Shown: in pieces, positions 23,229 through 33,420 of the stretch
How positions within the stretch are numbered: position 1 is the stretch's first letter
Layout: each line of letters starts with the position of its first letter
Source: Diploscapter coronatus
Lineage: Eukaryota; Nematoda; Chromadorea; Rhabditida; Rhabditidae
Reading direction: 5' to 3'
Length of the DNA stretch: 64,000 bases
Assembly (NCBI GenBank): GCA_964036155.1
Contig: OZ038422.1
Span: forward strand, 3,681,201 to 3,745,200
Made by a program: the position numbers and the translations under genes
The notes under the pieces: model-generated
Told to the model about the DNA's origin: nothing
Seen by the model: only the letters and a program-made list of their open reading frames with translations
The model's database searches: none

Positions 23229-24231
23229 ATGAAAGTGACGAGCAAGCCCGGTGGCGGGCAGCCATCGACGTCGCCGTTATGCATGGTATTCTATGGGGAT
23301 ATTCTATTGGTAAGTAAATGAAGAGAATACAATTTATTCGCGCCTGAAAAGAAACCACATCGTCAATTTTCAGGTATTCATTTCGTTAACACTGGCAATC
23401 GGTTGTCTCATCCTCCCCAGGACTCCACTCCTTCTCTGGCTTCCCTGTCTTCTAGTCATCGTTTGGGACCTCCTGTCATTGTCATCGTTGATATCGCTGA
23501 ATAAGGCAATCTAATTCTTCTTCTTCTTCTTCTTCTTCTCAAAATAAATAAGTCTGGTCTTTAGGGAATCGCTTACCGATCACGTTCCCATTTGCTCAGC
23601 TATATTCTACTGGCCTGCATACTTATCATTTTGGTAGGTGTTATTCTCTGATAATGATTGAAAAAGAGAAATCGTTGGTTCTTCAGCGAATATTCACCGC
23701 AATGCTATTCGCGTTCTCTCTGTTCTCACCACATGCGATCACTTGGATCTCGGTCGGACTGATCATAGGTATATAATCATGTTCTTTTTCGGAATAAGTG
23801 ACAATTGAGGCATTGTAACATTCTCGCTATCAAACCTGCAAACGCATGCACAGTACACTTCGTCTACTTCTATAGTTACTTGATCTTCATTAAGTCCAAA
23901 TTCAGTGACGATATCCCATGCTCTCTTCGGCATCATTGCTTCAGCTAGTGCAACATCCTACAGGAATCAGCAACTCAATAAAAGAAACACGGTCGGAGAC
24001 GTCAAGTAAGGAACAAGTTTTAGTACACTGATAAGATGAAATCGACAATCCGTGACTTTGAAAAACTCCGACTCCAGTTTTTCAAGGCTTAATTCTGCTT
24101 CGCATCTGTTTCAGTAGAAATTCGCAAATCTAATTTTCAGGGTTGAAGAGATCGCCGTCGACACTTTGCTGAGTCACGCAGTCAGTCAAAACACGGTATT
24201 CACGCTGATCGAAGAGCAACCCAGTGTTTGA
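23229..24231 (+). CDS. Small multi-pass (about four-helix) membrane protein, family unknown
   Basis: A 184-residue protein from six exons: 23229..23309, 23374..23505, 23565..23633, 23687..23768, 23906..24005, 24141..24231. After a polar start (MKVTSKPGGGQPSTSPLC) there are hydrophobic segments around residues 20-45 (LLVFISLTLAIGCLIL), 48-66 (PLLLWLPCLLVIVWDLL), 85-110 (LSYILLACILIIL onward) and 111-135 (AITWISVGLIIVTISHALFG), then a soluble tail ending LIEEQPSV. That is a tetraspan-like layout, but I recognise no tetraspanin or claudin motif. The exon 2 donor is read as GC (AATAAG|GCAATC at 23506) because read-through meets a stop within three codons and the next exon fits in phase 0. An AATAAA lies at 24345-24350. 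Confidence 0.75.
23512..23540 (+). repeat. TTC microsatellite in intron
   Basis: About nine CTT/TTC units fill the polypyrimidine part of the intron that starts with the GC donor at 23506. Confidence 0.8.
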
Positions 24232-24782
24232 ATATTTGAAGACTCAATTTCTCCCTACCCAAATCGCAAATTATGATCACAAATCAGTATTGATGAATTT
24301 TATTTGATATCAAATTCATTTCAACGGGTACAATTTCGGATTTCAATAAATGATGTTTGAATTTATGTCAATGGACGCGGATTTCATCTTATGCTTTCCT
24401 CTTATGTTGAATATCAAGCCATACGTATGCTAGAAGTTCAGGAAACTACTGTTCCCAGAAGATTACTGAGCATAAGGAACAAATGAGTGAATTGGACCAT
24501 AATCGCCTCATTTTTGACAGAAAAACTTTGCTAAATGAAATTTCATGAAAGTTCTTGTATGCATTCTTCTTATTCATTCATTTCATTCCAAGTTTTAGCA
24601 ATAATTTTCAACAAATAAGAAACTATTTCTGACCACATTATGCATGTTGAAAATTGAAATTTCATGCAAAAATCTAAAAGTAAAGACAATTATGATCGGC
24701 TAGACTCTTTGTGAAATGCCGAATATTAGATCGAAATTTGTATAAAATGTATGCATCTAAATCTGGCAGAATTGTTTCCGAT
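24232..24782. other. Intergenic gap
   Basis: About 550 bp containing the polyadenylation signal of the membrane protein gene and presumably the promoter of the secreted peptide gene. No further feature is visible. Confidence 0.5.
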
Positions 24783-25317
24783 ATGAAACTCTTTCTAATT
24801 TTGTTTGTGGCTTTTCTATCATTTGTGTGCGATGTTAACTCTGTAATAATTGGAGGAAGATCAGTGAGTATAAATCGTGATAATCAAGATAAAGTTGATC
24901 ATGATCTTAAAATTGAGCTAGAAATGATCGAGATTATTATCTGCTTAGTTGTAGATAGATTATTTGGCTGGATATGGATGAATATTGTGAAAAATGTCTT
25001 TTGCAAAGCAAAATTCGCCAAAGTGAGGTCTGAGAAGATTTTCAACAAAACTTATGGCGCTTCTCCACAAAATGTTGTTACAAACCGACCCAAATCCTCG
25101 AATTGAGCTACCCTCAGTTATTTTATCAAAAAGGATAACACAATATATTATTTATCTATGTCGATGTAGATTTATTCTGAAGATAGACAAATTTCAGGGA
25201 AGATACTGCGATTCAAATCGTGACTGTGAAAACATTATTCCATATACACAGTGTGTTAGATACCGATGCAGAAAATCGCAGAATGTTATACCGTTCGTAA
25301 TTGCCCACAGCGGATAA
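24783..25317 (+). CDS. Small secreted cysteine-rich peptide (two exons)
   Basis: The model is 24783..24863 joined to 25198..25317, both in phase 0, giving 66 residues. Exon 1 is a signal peptide (MKLFLILFVAFLSFVCDVNS) and ends at a good GTGAGT donor. Exon 2 begins after TTTCAG and encodes GRYCDSNRDCENIIPYTQCV then RYRC, a C-x5-C-x8-C-x4-C pattern resembling short EB/WAP-like nematode modules. The four cysteines could form two disulfides in a secreted product. Alternative: without splicing, the first frame runs to 25106 as a 107-residue protein with a signal peptide, so the cysteine exon might belong to an isoform. An AATAAA lies at 25364-25369. Function unknown; it sits just upstream of the DXO-like array. 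Confidence 0.5.
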
Positions 25318-26188
25318 ATTATGTCTTTCATGCAAAAATTGTGATCTTGTAAACTTTTGTACGAATAAATTAGCTTCGATATTTACAAAATTTATTTTTA
25401 ATCCAAATGTAGAAGTTTGAAACGCAATTTTGCGTCACTCGACTTCCAATTAGTCGATTACTATTTTGTTTTTCGCCTATGACATTTGAAAGTCATTCAT
25501 GTTTCATCATCAATAGATAATCCTATGATGAGCTTGAGAGTGAATTATTCCATCTTGTTTTCATACACTATGTTCTAGCAGTGGTTGTCAGATAATTTCT
25601 AGAATTTTTGCATACCCCTGTAAAACCCTGGACTTTCTGATGCTTTATAATCGCACCTGGTGGTGTTAGGTAATCTGAGCCTTTTCGTCAAGGATTTGTC
25701 TCTGATGTTCGACTTTCGATTCCAAAGACTAATTGCTAATTAGTCGCACCACGTTTTGCACTTGTAATTAGAAAATTTGAGACAGTCAGGATAGTTCTTC
25801 CTGCCAATAATTTACCACAGCTGGAATATCACCATAAATCCCATTTTGACTATTTTGAAATCCAACTGCATTTCGATAATCTCCAATTAACTTTCGCTTC
25901 TGTACTGTAGCAGAGCACACATCTCATTATCTGCGTGGGTTTCCATTTCAGTTGCTAGGATTCGCTAATTTGATGCTAGCAACATGTTTATTGTTTTGAA
26001 AATTTTACTCATTAAGATTGATAAATATTTGCTCGAGTTTAGAATTTTTAGGTTATTTGTTATCTGTTGCTGAAGTCATGAAATTCCATCAGTCATTTTG
26101 TATCGTGGATTCTGCTTTCAGCTTTCATTCTGAAGATTTTTTTGTCTAAATTTCTCTCAAGACCCGTTCTTTACTTTCAGAAATTGCA
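25318..26188. other. Intergenic region upstream of the DXO-like array
   Basis: About 870 bp with no supported exon. It ends at TTACTTTCAG (26180), nine bases before the ATG of the first DXO-like gene, a likely spliced-leader acceptor. Confidence 0.5.
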
Positions 26189-28478
26189 ATGGCATACGAA
26201 ATCGAAATCTCGTCGAACCTCTCTGACTACGCTCGTGAAAACGCCGAGATAATCACCTCGAAAGTTGGCAAGTTCTCGGTGGATGGATCAAGGTTTGTGG
26301 CGTTTTCTTGGAAACTACCATTTTACGAAATGTAGGAGCGACAAAGTGAGCAAATGCGAGAAATGCTTTCTGCGAATGACGGCGTGCACCGTTTGAAAAA
26401 GAGAGTGATGATACTTTATAATTTGGCAAAACCCACACCGTCGCCATTTCATACTTCGTCGCTCTGTCAAATAAAAAATACATATTTTTCAAGAAACTCT
26501 CCTAAGTTCCAGATCTATTCTTCACGACGACAGCTCTCTGCGCTACTTGTACAACGAGCACATGAAGAAGGCGAACTTCAACGTCGATTTGAATCAGGGC
26601 TACAAAGCGTATATCGAGAGGGTCTGGTTTACTGAAGAACATTCGTCAAAAGACAAATTCAGGTAAAAGACAGCGACGAGTTGGACATTCTTCTGAATTG
26701 GCTCAACAGACGGTTCCCCATTGGCGGCAATCTCAAGCAAGTCAGATATAAATTCCAGAAGATTGTCACCTGTAAATGAAAATTTTATAGCAAATTGACA
26801 ACGCTGACTTCGTCTTGCACGGAGACATTCTTTCTAAAATCGCAACTTCCCTCTACGACAAGTCCACCAAGTGGGCATTCCAAGCGATCCGCATCAAGAA
26901 CATCATCTTCATCCAAGAGGTCCCATATGAAGCGACGACGGCTCCAAGGTTATACCTAGAAGTGCCAAAATGCCGAAATTAGCATTCGAATTATGCGCTC
27001 GACATTTTCGGCCACTTTTTCCAACCCATCTCACGGGATTCCTAGTCGATAATCATGAGAGATTATTTTTGTATGACATACTATGGGCTTTCTCCTCGAG
27101 CTTTATGGTTGGAAACTTCCTCTGAAACCTCCAAAAATCGCAAAATGATGACTGGCAGAAAAATATATCGCACAAAAATGATCATAACTTTGCTCGCACT
27201 GAATCGTTTTTGGAGATCTAAAAAGCATTCAGCTCCGGTTAATCCCTCCGATCACGCTTCGACGTTGGTTTTCCATGATTATCAATCCCGAAAATTGATT
27301 CGGCTTCTCTAACTATACCACGTATTTTACCTTAAAAGCAAGTTTTCAGCCAACTCGCTGCCAGACTTGAAACGATTATCAGCATCACTCCGATTTCTCC
27401 ATCGACTTTACCAGCCCTGGCAGCTTCAGCTATCGCTGGAAAGGAAAATCCGAAGAGTCCCAAGTAGACTCAACTTTGATTACGGCTTTTTCGAAAATTG
27501 ACCTTCAGGAAATCACACCAAACTGAAGAGGAGAAGCAAGCACTCTACACCAAGGCCAAGTTCGTTCAGTACATGACGATCGAAAAGCCCGGGGTGACGA
27601 TGTTCTTCAATTTGCTTCAAATACTCAACTATTTTGTTCCAGATGATACCGGCCACGATTACTCCAATCAACCACAAGCAGGCCTACGTTAACGTCTTTC
27701 ACAGTTCGCTTATTGGTCCCGATGGCAGGAGACTGGAGATCTTCTACTCTACGGAAATTGACGCCATTGACAAGAGTACTCATTCTCGAAATTAGTTTTT
27801 TTTTTCTAAATCAATTTTTCAGATGGACACTCACACCAATTGGAAGTCATCAAAGGAGGAGACGTCAGCACGTCTTATTGGGCAACTGAGATGAAACGCA
27901 TTTGGATGAACCTGCATCTGATTGGAGGTGCTGGACTTGTGCTGGGACATTGCAGCGTGGATTGGATGATGAACAAGGTCTGAGAATTGATGGGTTAAAG
28001 ACAAAAACCTAATGCACATACCAACTTTCACAATAGAAAATGTACAGCATTAACTTGTGTCCGGATCCAAAACAGCCTTGGGCATTCCTACGAGTGCCTA
28101 GAATTGTCGTGCGGATCCTGCCTGTCAATGTATCGTCTTGTATGGTGGCATTTGAACGATCCTCCCTAATAACTACTGAATACTTCTCTAAAAGCTGAGA
28201 CCACTAATTTAGATATCTCAATTTTCGATTGATCAGATCGAGAAGAAGTCCAACCTGAATGCGAACGCGTGCAGAGCCTTGCTCTTCCGCGTGCTGAACG
28301 TCGTCAACACGAACATCCCCATGGACGGTGATACTTGTACTGTCAAAATCAGCGATGGTATGACGAGCAAAAGTTCCATCGGAATGAGTTGGAATTTTCA
28401 GACCATGTCATTCTTTTCCAGAAGCCTGGAAATGCAACCGAGTTCGTGGACACAAACCTTGTTGCAAATTTCTCGTAA
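26189..28478 (+). CDS. DXO/Rai1-like protein, tandem copy A (likely pseudoenzyme)
   Basis: A 408-residue member of the DXO/Rai1 fold, whose active members remove faulty or non-canonical 5' caps and degrade RNA 5'-3'. Exons: 26189..26292, 26513..26621, 26663..26740, 26791..26948, 27350..27463, 27509..27593, 27643..27775, 27823..27977, 28037..28129, 28237..28357, 28402..28478. Family text: VDLNQGYKAYIER (early DLxxGY motif), ADFVLHGDILSKIATSLYD (residues 102-120), IFYSTEIDAIDK (249-260) for the ExD metal motif, QLEVIKGGD for the ExK region and ILFQKPGNATEF near the end. Compared with copies B and C, three catalytic features are missing: the Arg of the RG motif (G108 here), the Lys of ExK (a two-residue deletion after E268) and the conserved Gln (N290). 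It retains E254/D256. I infer it folds but is catalytically weak or inactive. A 38-residue Ala/Ser/Pro-rich insert (exon 5) is unique to this copy. Confidence 0.82.
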
Positions 28479-29622
28479 ATTTATGCAATTATCAACACTA
28501 ATATTTATCATTAAATTTGTGCGATCGCATACACCTTATTTATATATTTCGTAAGATATTACAGCTTTATTTCTTTTACCATCTTAAAGATTTTTCTCTA
28601 TCGCTTTGCCATTCTTACTTCGATTTCTACAGGAGTCGTTAAATGTTTTGCTTTTTTGCTTTAATCAGTAAACCTGTTCCCTGCGTCACGATACTATTCG
28701 TATTCGGTCGTTTCGCTTTACTAACATCCGACTGAGATTAATATTCAAACCGCACAACATTCGTCAATCTGTTCCTCGCCCTTAATTATGAGATCATTTA
28801 TAAGCAATAAAATGTGCAATATTTCTTATTGGAAATTAAAAAAAGCAAGATTAATATTTATCATTCAAATGTCGAATTCTAAAAAAGTCCTTATCAGACA
28901 TAGACTCAACCTCAAGAATGCACTATTTTCGAATTAATTCGTACCACCAATATGACGAATACTGTGCCTTTAATCATAAAATTTCCATATTCCACTTGTT
29001 CTTATCAGCATAAAATTATAAATGATTTGCTACTTGAGGGGCAATTTTCACACTTATCAAAAACCAATTAATACTTAAATACCCTATCGTTCACAGAAGC
29101 GTTTATTTCAGGACTGAACCGGAGTTTCGACACGCTTTTTATTTTCCCTATTTTTCTTTCACATGCTAACCCTCTACAGGCATTTTAATTAATTTCGTCA
29201 CTTTATCTTCCGGATAATTTTCTTATTTGTTAACCAATTTGATCGAGATTTTTGTGTCAGATAGAAAGTTCCTTCGCGTCTTGTATGGTATAAATTTTGA
29301 TATCATTACCCCACTCTAATTGTGTGTAATTAAACAACTAATGCTTCTCCACCAAAACGTCATACTATTTTCACAATTTCTTTTAATCACAACATTTTAA
29401 GAACAAAATATTACTTTTTAAATACCAAATAATTTAATATTTGATATCTTATATATTTTTTCATACAAACCATATATATTTAAAGTGAAGAATGTATTTT
29501 TGATAAATAATATGCAAAATAGGCTATTTTATCGTTAAGCAGATGCATAGCGTTTTATGTGGCTAGAAATAAATATAGCAGAAACAATTCCATTTTCAGA
29601 TTATTTCAAAGTTTCTCCGACA
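28479..29622. other. Intergenic gap between DXO-like copies A and B
   Basis: About 1.1 kb, very AT-rich towards 29400-29540. No exon, RNA gene or clear repeat is visible. A TTTTCAG acceptor at 29592-29598 precedes the start codon of copy B. Confidence 0.5.
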
Positions 29623-32600
29623 ATGTCAGCCACGCAGCCAACTCTGCATACGCCTTTATCGTCATCGATAGATGAAACCGCAATTAAGGGAAAGAAATTT
29701 TATATGGAAATAGAGAAATGTGGAGAATATTCATTTAATCCGGAAAAGTAAGTAATTAATAAGCTGACCTAGGTAGATATTTAAATTGATATTTATCAAT
29801 ATTAAGCGCATATTTATATTAGATCTGGGGAAATGTTCATTGATGAGGGATCGAGTCAACTCTCTATTCGCTACTTGATTGATGAAGAATCAAGAAAACG
29901 TCTAGTCGGTACTAAACTTGATCAAGAATACGGAAAACCAGAAAAATGGACTAGAAAAGTTAGTCGTTGAATATCAAAAAGAAATTGAACGAAGAAATGT
30001 AGGAATACAACGATCCCGACATAAACGTTATGCTACGTTATTTATCCAAACGTTATCCGAAAAATGGAAGTGAAGGGAATAAAAATGAGGTTGTTAGTAA
30101 ATAATTCGCTAAAACAAGGAAAGCTGTTTGTTATGATTTTATCTTTAGGAATTTGGTGATATCGATTTCGTATCCTATCGTGGAATTCTTTCGAGAATTG
30201 CGGCAACTCCATACGATGATCAACCATGGAAATTTCACGCTATTCGAAAGAAGAATATGATATTTATTTGTGAAGAAAGGTAAATTCTCCTCTGTTTATT
30301 GCGAATTAGTTTATAAGGTACCCTTAAAAATTATAATATTACTTTGAAAAAGGATTTTTATCAAGTCAAAACTTTGCAATGAGCATGCTTGCTTGCAACT
30401 TTAAATATTTGAAATTTAGAGAAAAGAATAATAGTGAAGAAATAGATCGAAAATTGTATTCTGCTCTTAAGCTTGAGCAGCTTATCACTTCATCGAAAAA
30501 AGGGGTATGTATTTCATCAGTTCATTCGACACAAATTGAATGAATAAGATATTCGCATATTGATTTTAGCTTATTATTTGTTGATTATTGAAATTTTCAT
30601 TCAGATTGAAAGTTATACAATTTAATGTTTGTATAACAATTTACGAATGAATTAAATATCAAGAAAACCCTAAATTTAGGTTCGCTCTAATTTGGAGGAC
30701 GCAGTTGACATGAATCATGAATACAGCGCTGTATTCAGTACAGAACTTTACGATAAAAACAACGCAGAGAGCAAATTCAGGCTTTATTATAGCGCACAAA
30801 TTGACGCCGTTGAAAAGGGTATTATTCCAATACTACAATAAAACAGTAGCTATAATAAATCATTCTAGGTTCTGGTGATCACTTGGAAATCAAAATGATT
30901 CAAGCAGATGATTTTAAACCTAAATCGCATAAACATAAAAAAGCTTGGTGGTGGTGCCAGAGCGAACTCGCTGAAACAAAAAGAATAATAATTGGACAAA
31001 GAGGGAAAAATAACCAATTTGAATTGGTAAGTAATTGGATCTATTATAAGCATAAAAATAAATTTGCTCATCTAATAGTCTATAATATCATTATTAAAAT
31101 GTCTATTTTATAATATATTTTCAAACTAACTACTGTACCTTAAGATTAATGACAGTTATGAAGTTGCGGGTGATGACTTAAATTATATGACTGATGTCGA
31201 ACTTGACGAGATTAGAATCAGACAAGGTCTTGGGGAGCCTGAGGTATAACAATTATCATTAGCTTTCATTTATATGGATCAAATTTGGAATATATACACC
31301 AAAAATATATCAGACTTAGGCATTATATTGAGTCTGTTTGTAAACTAATTTATCTTTTATATTTTGAATAGTTGTGTCGAAATAACTTTACAATTAATCA
31401 TGATTATTGCAGAAATCGTCAAACTATAAAACGATACCATGCAAACATTTTGCACTTACCGGATTTTGCGCATTCGGTTATGAGTAAGTTTCTGATAATT
31501 TTACATTTGAGCTAAAAATAAAATATTTCAACATTCAAGAGTTTGATAAAAAAAAACATTCTTACCGCAGGATAACTAATTAAGTCGAATAGATTATAAT
31601 AAATACTAATCATATCGCATAGTTAATCAACTAATGCAATTCATGTCGAATCATTTTAATATTATAGAATATATTAATTAAAGGTAATAAAGTTCAGGTG
31701 CTCATTTAAACATGTAATATGGAACCCTTCGGCATATAAAAACCATGCAGAACTAGTCAAACAGTGGAATGGTAGTAAGAATGTTTTAAATTTTGCAAAG
31801 CATAACTGACCAATTCAATAATTTCATGTGATCACGTTTCAGCGGATACAGAAAAGCTCAAATCGACGAAAAACATGATTCAGAATGAATACATTCATAT
31901 GAGAGACAAAGGGATTTTCAAGGCAAGTTTCATTGACTAAATATTTATATTTTTAAGTTAGTCATAATACTTTTCATAATACTAAGATCTAGGGAGCAAT
32001 TTTGTCAGATGAAATTAAACTATAGGGGGTAGGTCGCAAGGGGTTTCTGACGATCGTCCTCCCTAGGTCTGATAATACTCAAAGTTATCTTCATTCGCAA
32101 AATCATATTTATTTATTAACATACCAAGGATGTTTATATTTTATATTTTTAAGCCATTAATTCAAACTAAATAAAAATGCGAAAAATATCATTTATATTT
32201 CTGAAAATTGTCATGAAATTTTAGGATAATTTCAAGTGGAAAGAGCAGTGCGATTTTAGTGATTATTATCTTAATAAGGCAAGTAACATGTTATATTTAC
32301 AAATTCAATGAAGAGCTATCAATTTGTTTAATCGTCATTTAAGGAAGAATTGTTCAATGTTAATCTTCATGATGAAATTGAAAATTCAGATAACAGTGAG
32401 AGGCACCAATCACTTACTCGAAGAAGCGGGTATTGATTCAAATCACATGCTCAGCAAATTATTCGAAGTTCTCGAAATCGTCAAAAAGCTACTTGACCAA
32501 GACGGAAAAACGTGTACAGTTACTCGAAGCGACATGAGACCTCAATCCAATCTCACTGAGAAAGAAAGGCTAGCTAGGGAAAGTTAGTTTTTAAAAGTTA

Positions 32601-32818
32601 TGAATATTTCATATGCAATTTTAGATCAAGTAGATAAGGAAATTGAATTTTCTCTTCCAAGTGAAATTGGGGATTTTATCGAAAGTACTCCGAAAGGAAA
32701 ATCTTATTGGGAGAATATTGCATTCAAAGCAGGACCAATCGAAATTGTGTGGAATTTTATTTTATTTTGTTTTGGAGTGCTTTTTAGTGCCATTTTATTT
32801 CGTTTTGTTTTGTATTAA
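29623..32818 (+). CDS. DXO/Rai1-like protein with inserted CCCH zinc finger and hydrophobic tail, copy B
   Basis: Fourteen exons encode 541 residues: 29623..29747, 29823..29958, 30003..30089, 30149..30279, 30420..30504, 30680..30818, 30869..31026, 31145..31243, 31413..31483, 31698..31771, 31843..31922, 32225..32278, 32390..32582, 32625..32818. The DXO/Rai1 core is clear: DIDFVSYRGILSRIAATPYD (120-139), YYSAQIDAVEK (224-234), HLEIKMIQ (239-246) and WWWCQSEL (261-268), so ExK and Gln are kept but the ExD motif reads QxD (Q228). Exons 8-12 add 126 residues absent from A and C: an acidic linker, then NYKTIPCKHFALTGFCAFGY and ECSFKH, giving C330, C339, C345, H349. That is C-x8-C-x5-C-x3-H with a YKT lead-in, as in TIS11/PIE-1 fingers, which bind AU-rich RNA. 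The C-terminal exon ends in a helix-like hydrophobic stretch (518-541). Introns after 31922 and 32278 have perfect AG|GCAAGT GC donors. Inference: an RNA-targeted, possibly membrane-anchored decapping-type protein. Confidence 0.8.
31413..31771 (+). other. Two exons encoding the TIS11-type CCCH zinc finger of copy B
   Basis: Exon 31413..31483 encodes KSSNYKTIPCKHFALTGFCA then FGY, and exon 31698..31771 encodes ECSFKHVIWNPSAYKNHAEL. The third Cys and the His come from the second exon, joined in phase 2 through a Glu codon. The frame is open in both and the splice sites are good (TTGCAG acceptor, GTAAGT donor, TTCAG acceptor), so the motif does not depend on an arbitrary junction. Confidence 0.8.
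31990..32066. repeat. Small inverted-repeat element in intron of copy B
   Basis: CTAGGGAG (31990-31997) pairs with CTCCCTAG (32059-32066), and TCAGA pairs with TCTGA inside. The right half resembles 34940-34966 in an intron of copy C (GGGTTTCTG-CGAT then CCTAGGT). This is likely a short mobile-element remnant present in both paralogues. Confidence 0.4.
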
Positions 32819-33420
32819 GGAAAATTGTACAAATTTAGTCGTTTTGCAAAAATCAAAAAAGCAAATTCTGCTCAGCTTTGATTCAAATATTAAAATTAAT
32901 GCATACCTTACTTCGTCGTAGAAAATTCAGAAAAGTTATTGTTATTTTTGAAATGTTTTAAAACTTTGTTTCAAAATGGTAATTAAATGATTTTTCCTCA
33001 AGTATTTTAATAAACAAACGTTGTGCAATCCATTCTTAATATCTCAACGCATCATTTAGTTGTTTAAATGTATTTGAAAAGGGTTTTTTTTTGTAATAAA
33101 TTATTCACTTATTTACATCTAAGTTTCATGAAGAGCATGAAGAAAATTATTTTCCAAAGCTATTTTACTTTATTTCGAAAAAATTAAAGACTGTCGGATA
33201 AAACACATATTTGAATAGCATTAAATTTTCTCAACTCAAAACGGGTATTTCATTATTTGCCTTAGGGATCTAGTGCTTTCCAACTGGTAATGTTAGTAAG
33301 GCTGTGCAATCTGATGAGCCAGATAAAGAGCTGCAAAATTGCACATTTTGAAATATCTAGCGTCTTCCATTTTTGGCAACTCTCGGCATTTTGACGATAT
33401 TTTTTGTTTTATATTGAGTC
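32819..33420. other. Intergenic gap between DXO-like copies B and C
   Basis: About 600 bp of AT-rich sequence, the 3' UTR of B and promoter of C. No supported exon is present. Confidence 0.5.

Noticed and set aside
27055..27312. 85-codon frame inside intron 4 of DXO-like copy A
   Set aside because: It lies between two well-supported exons and shows no similarity to the sister genes.
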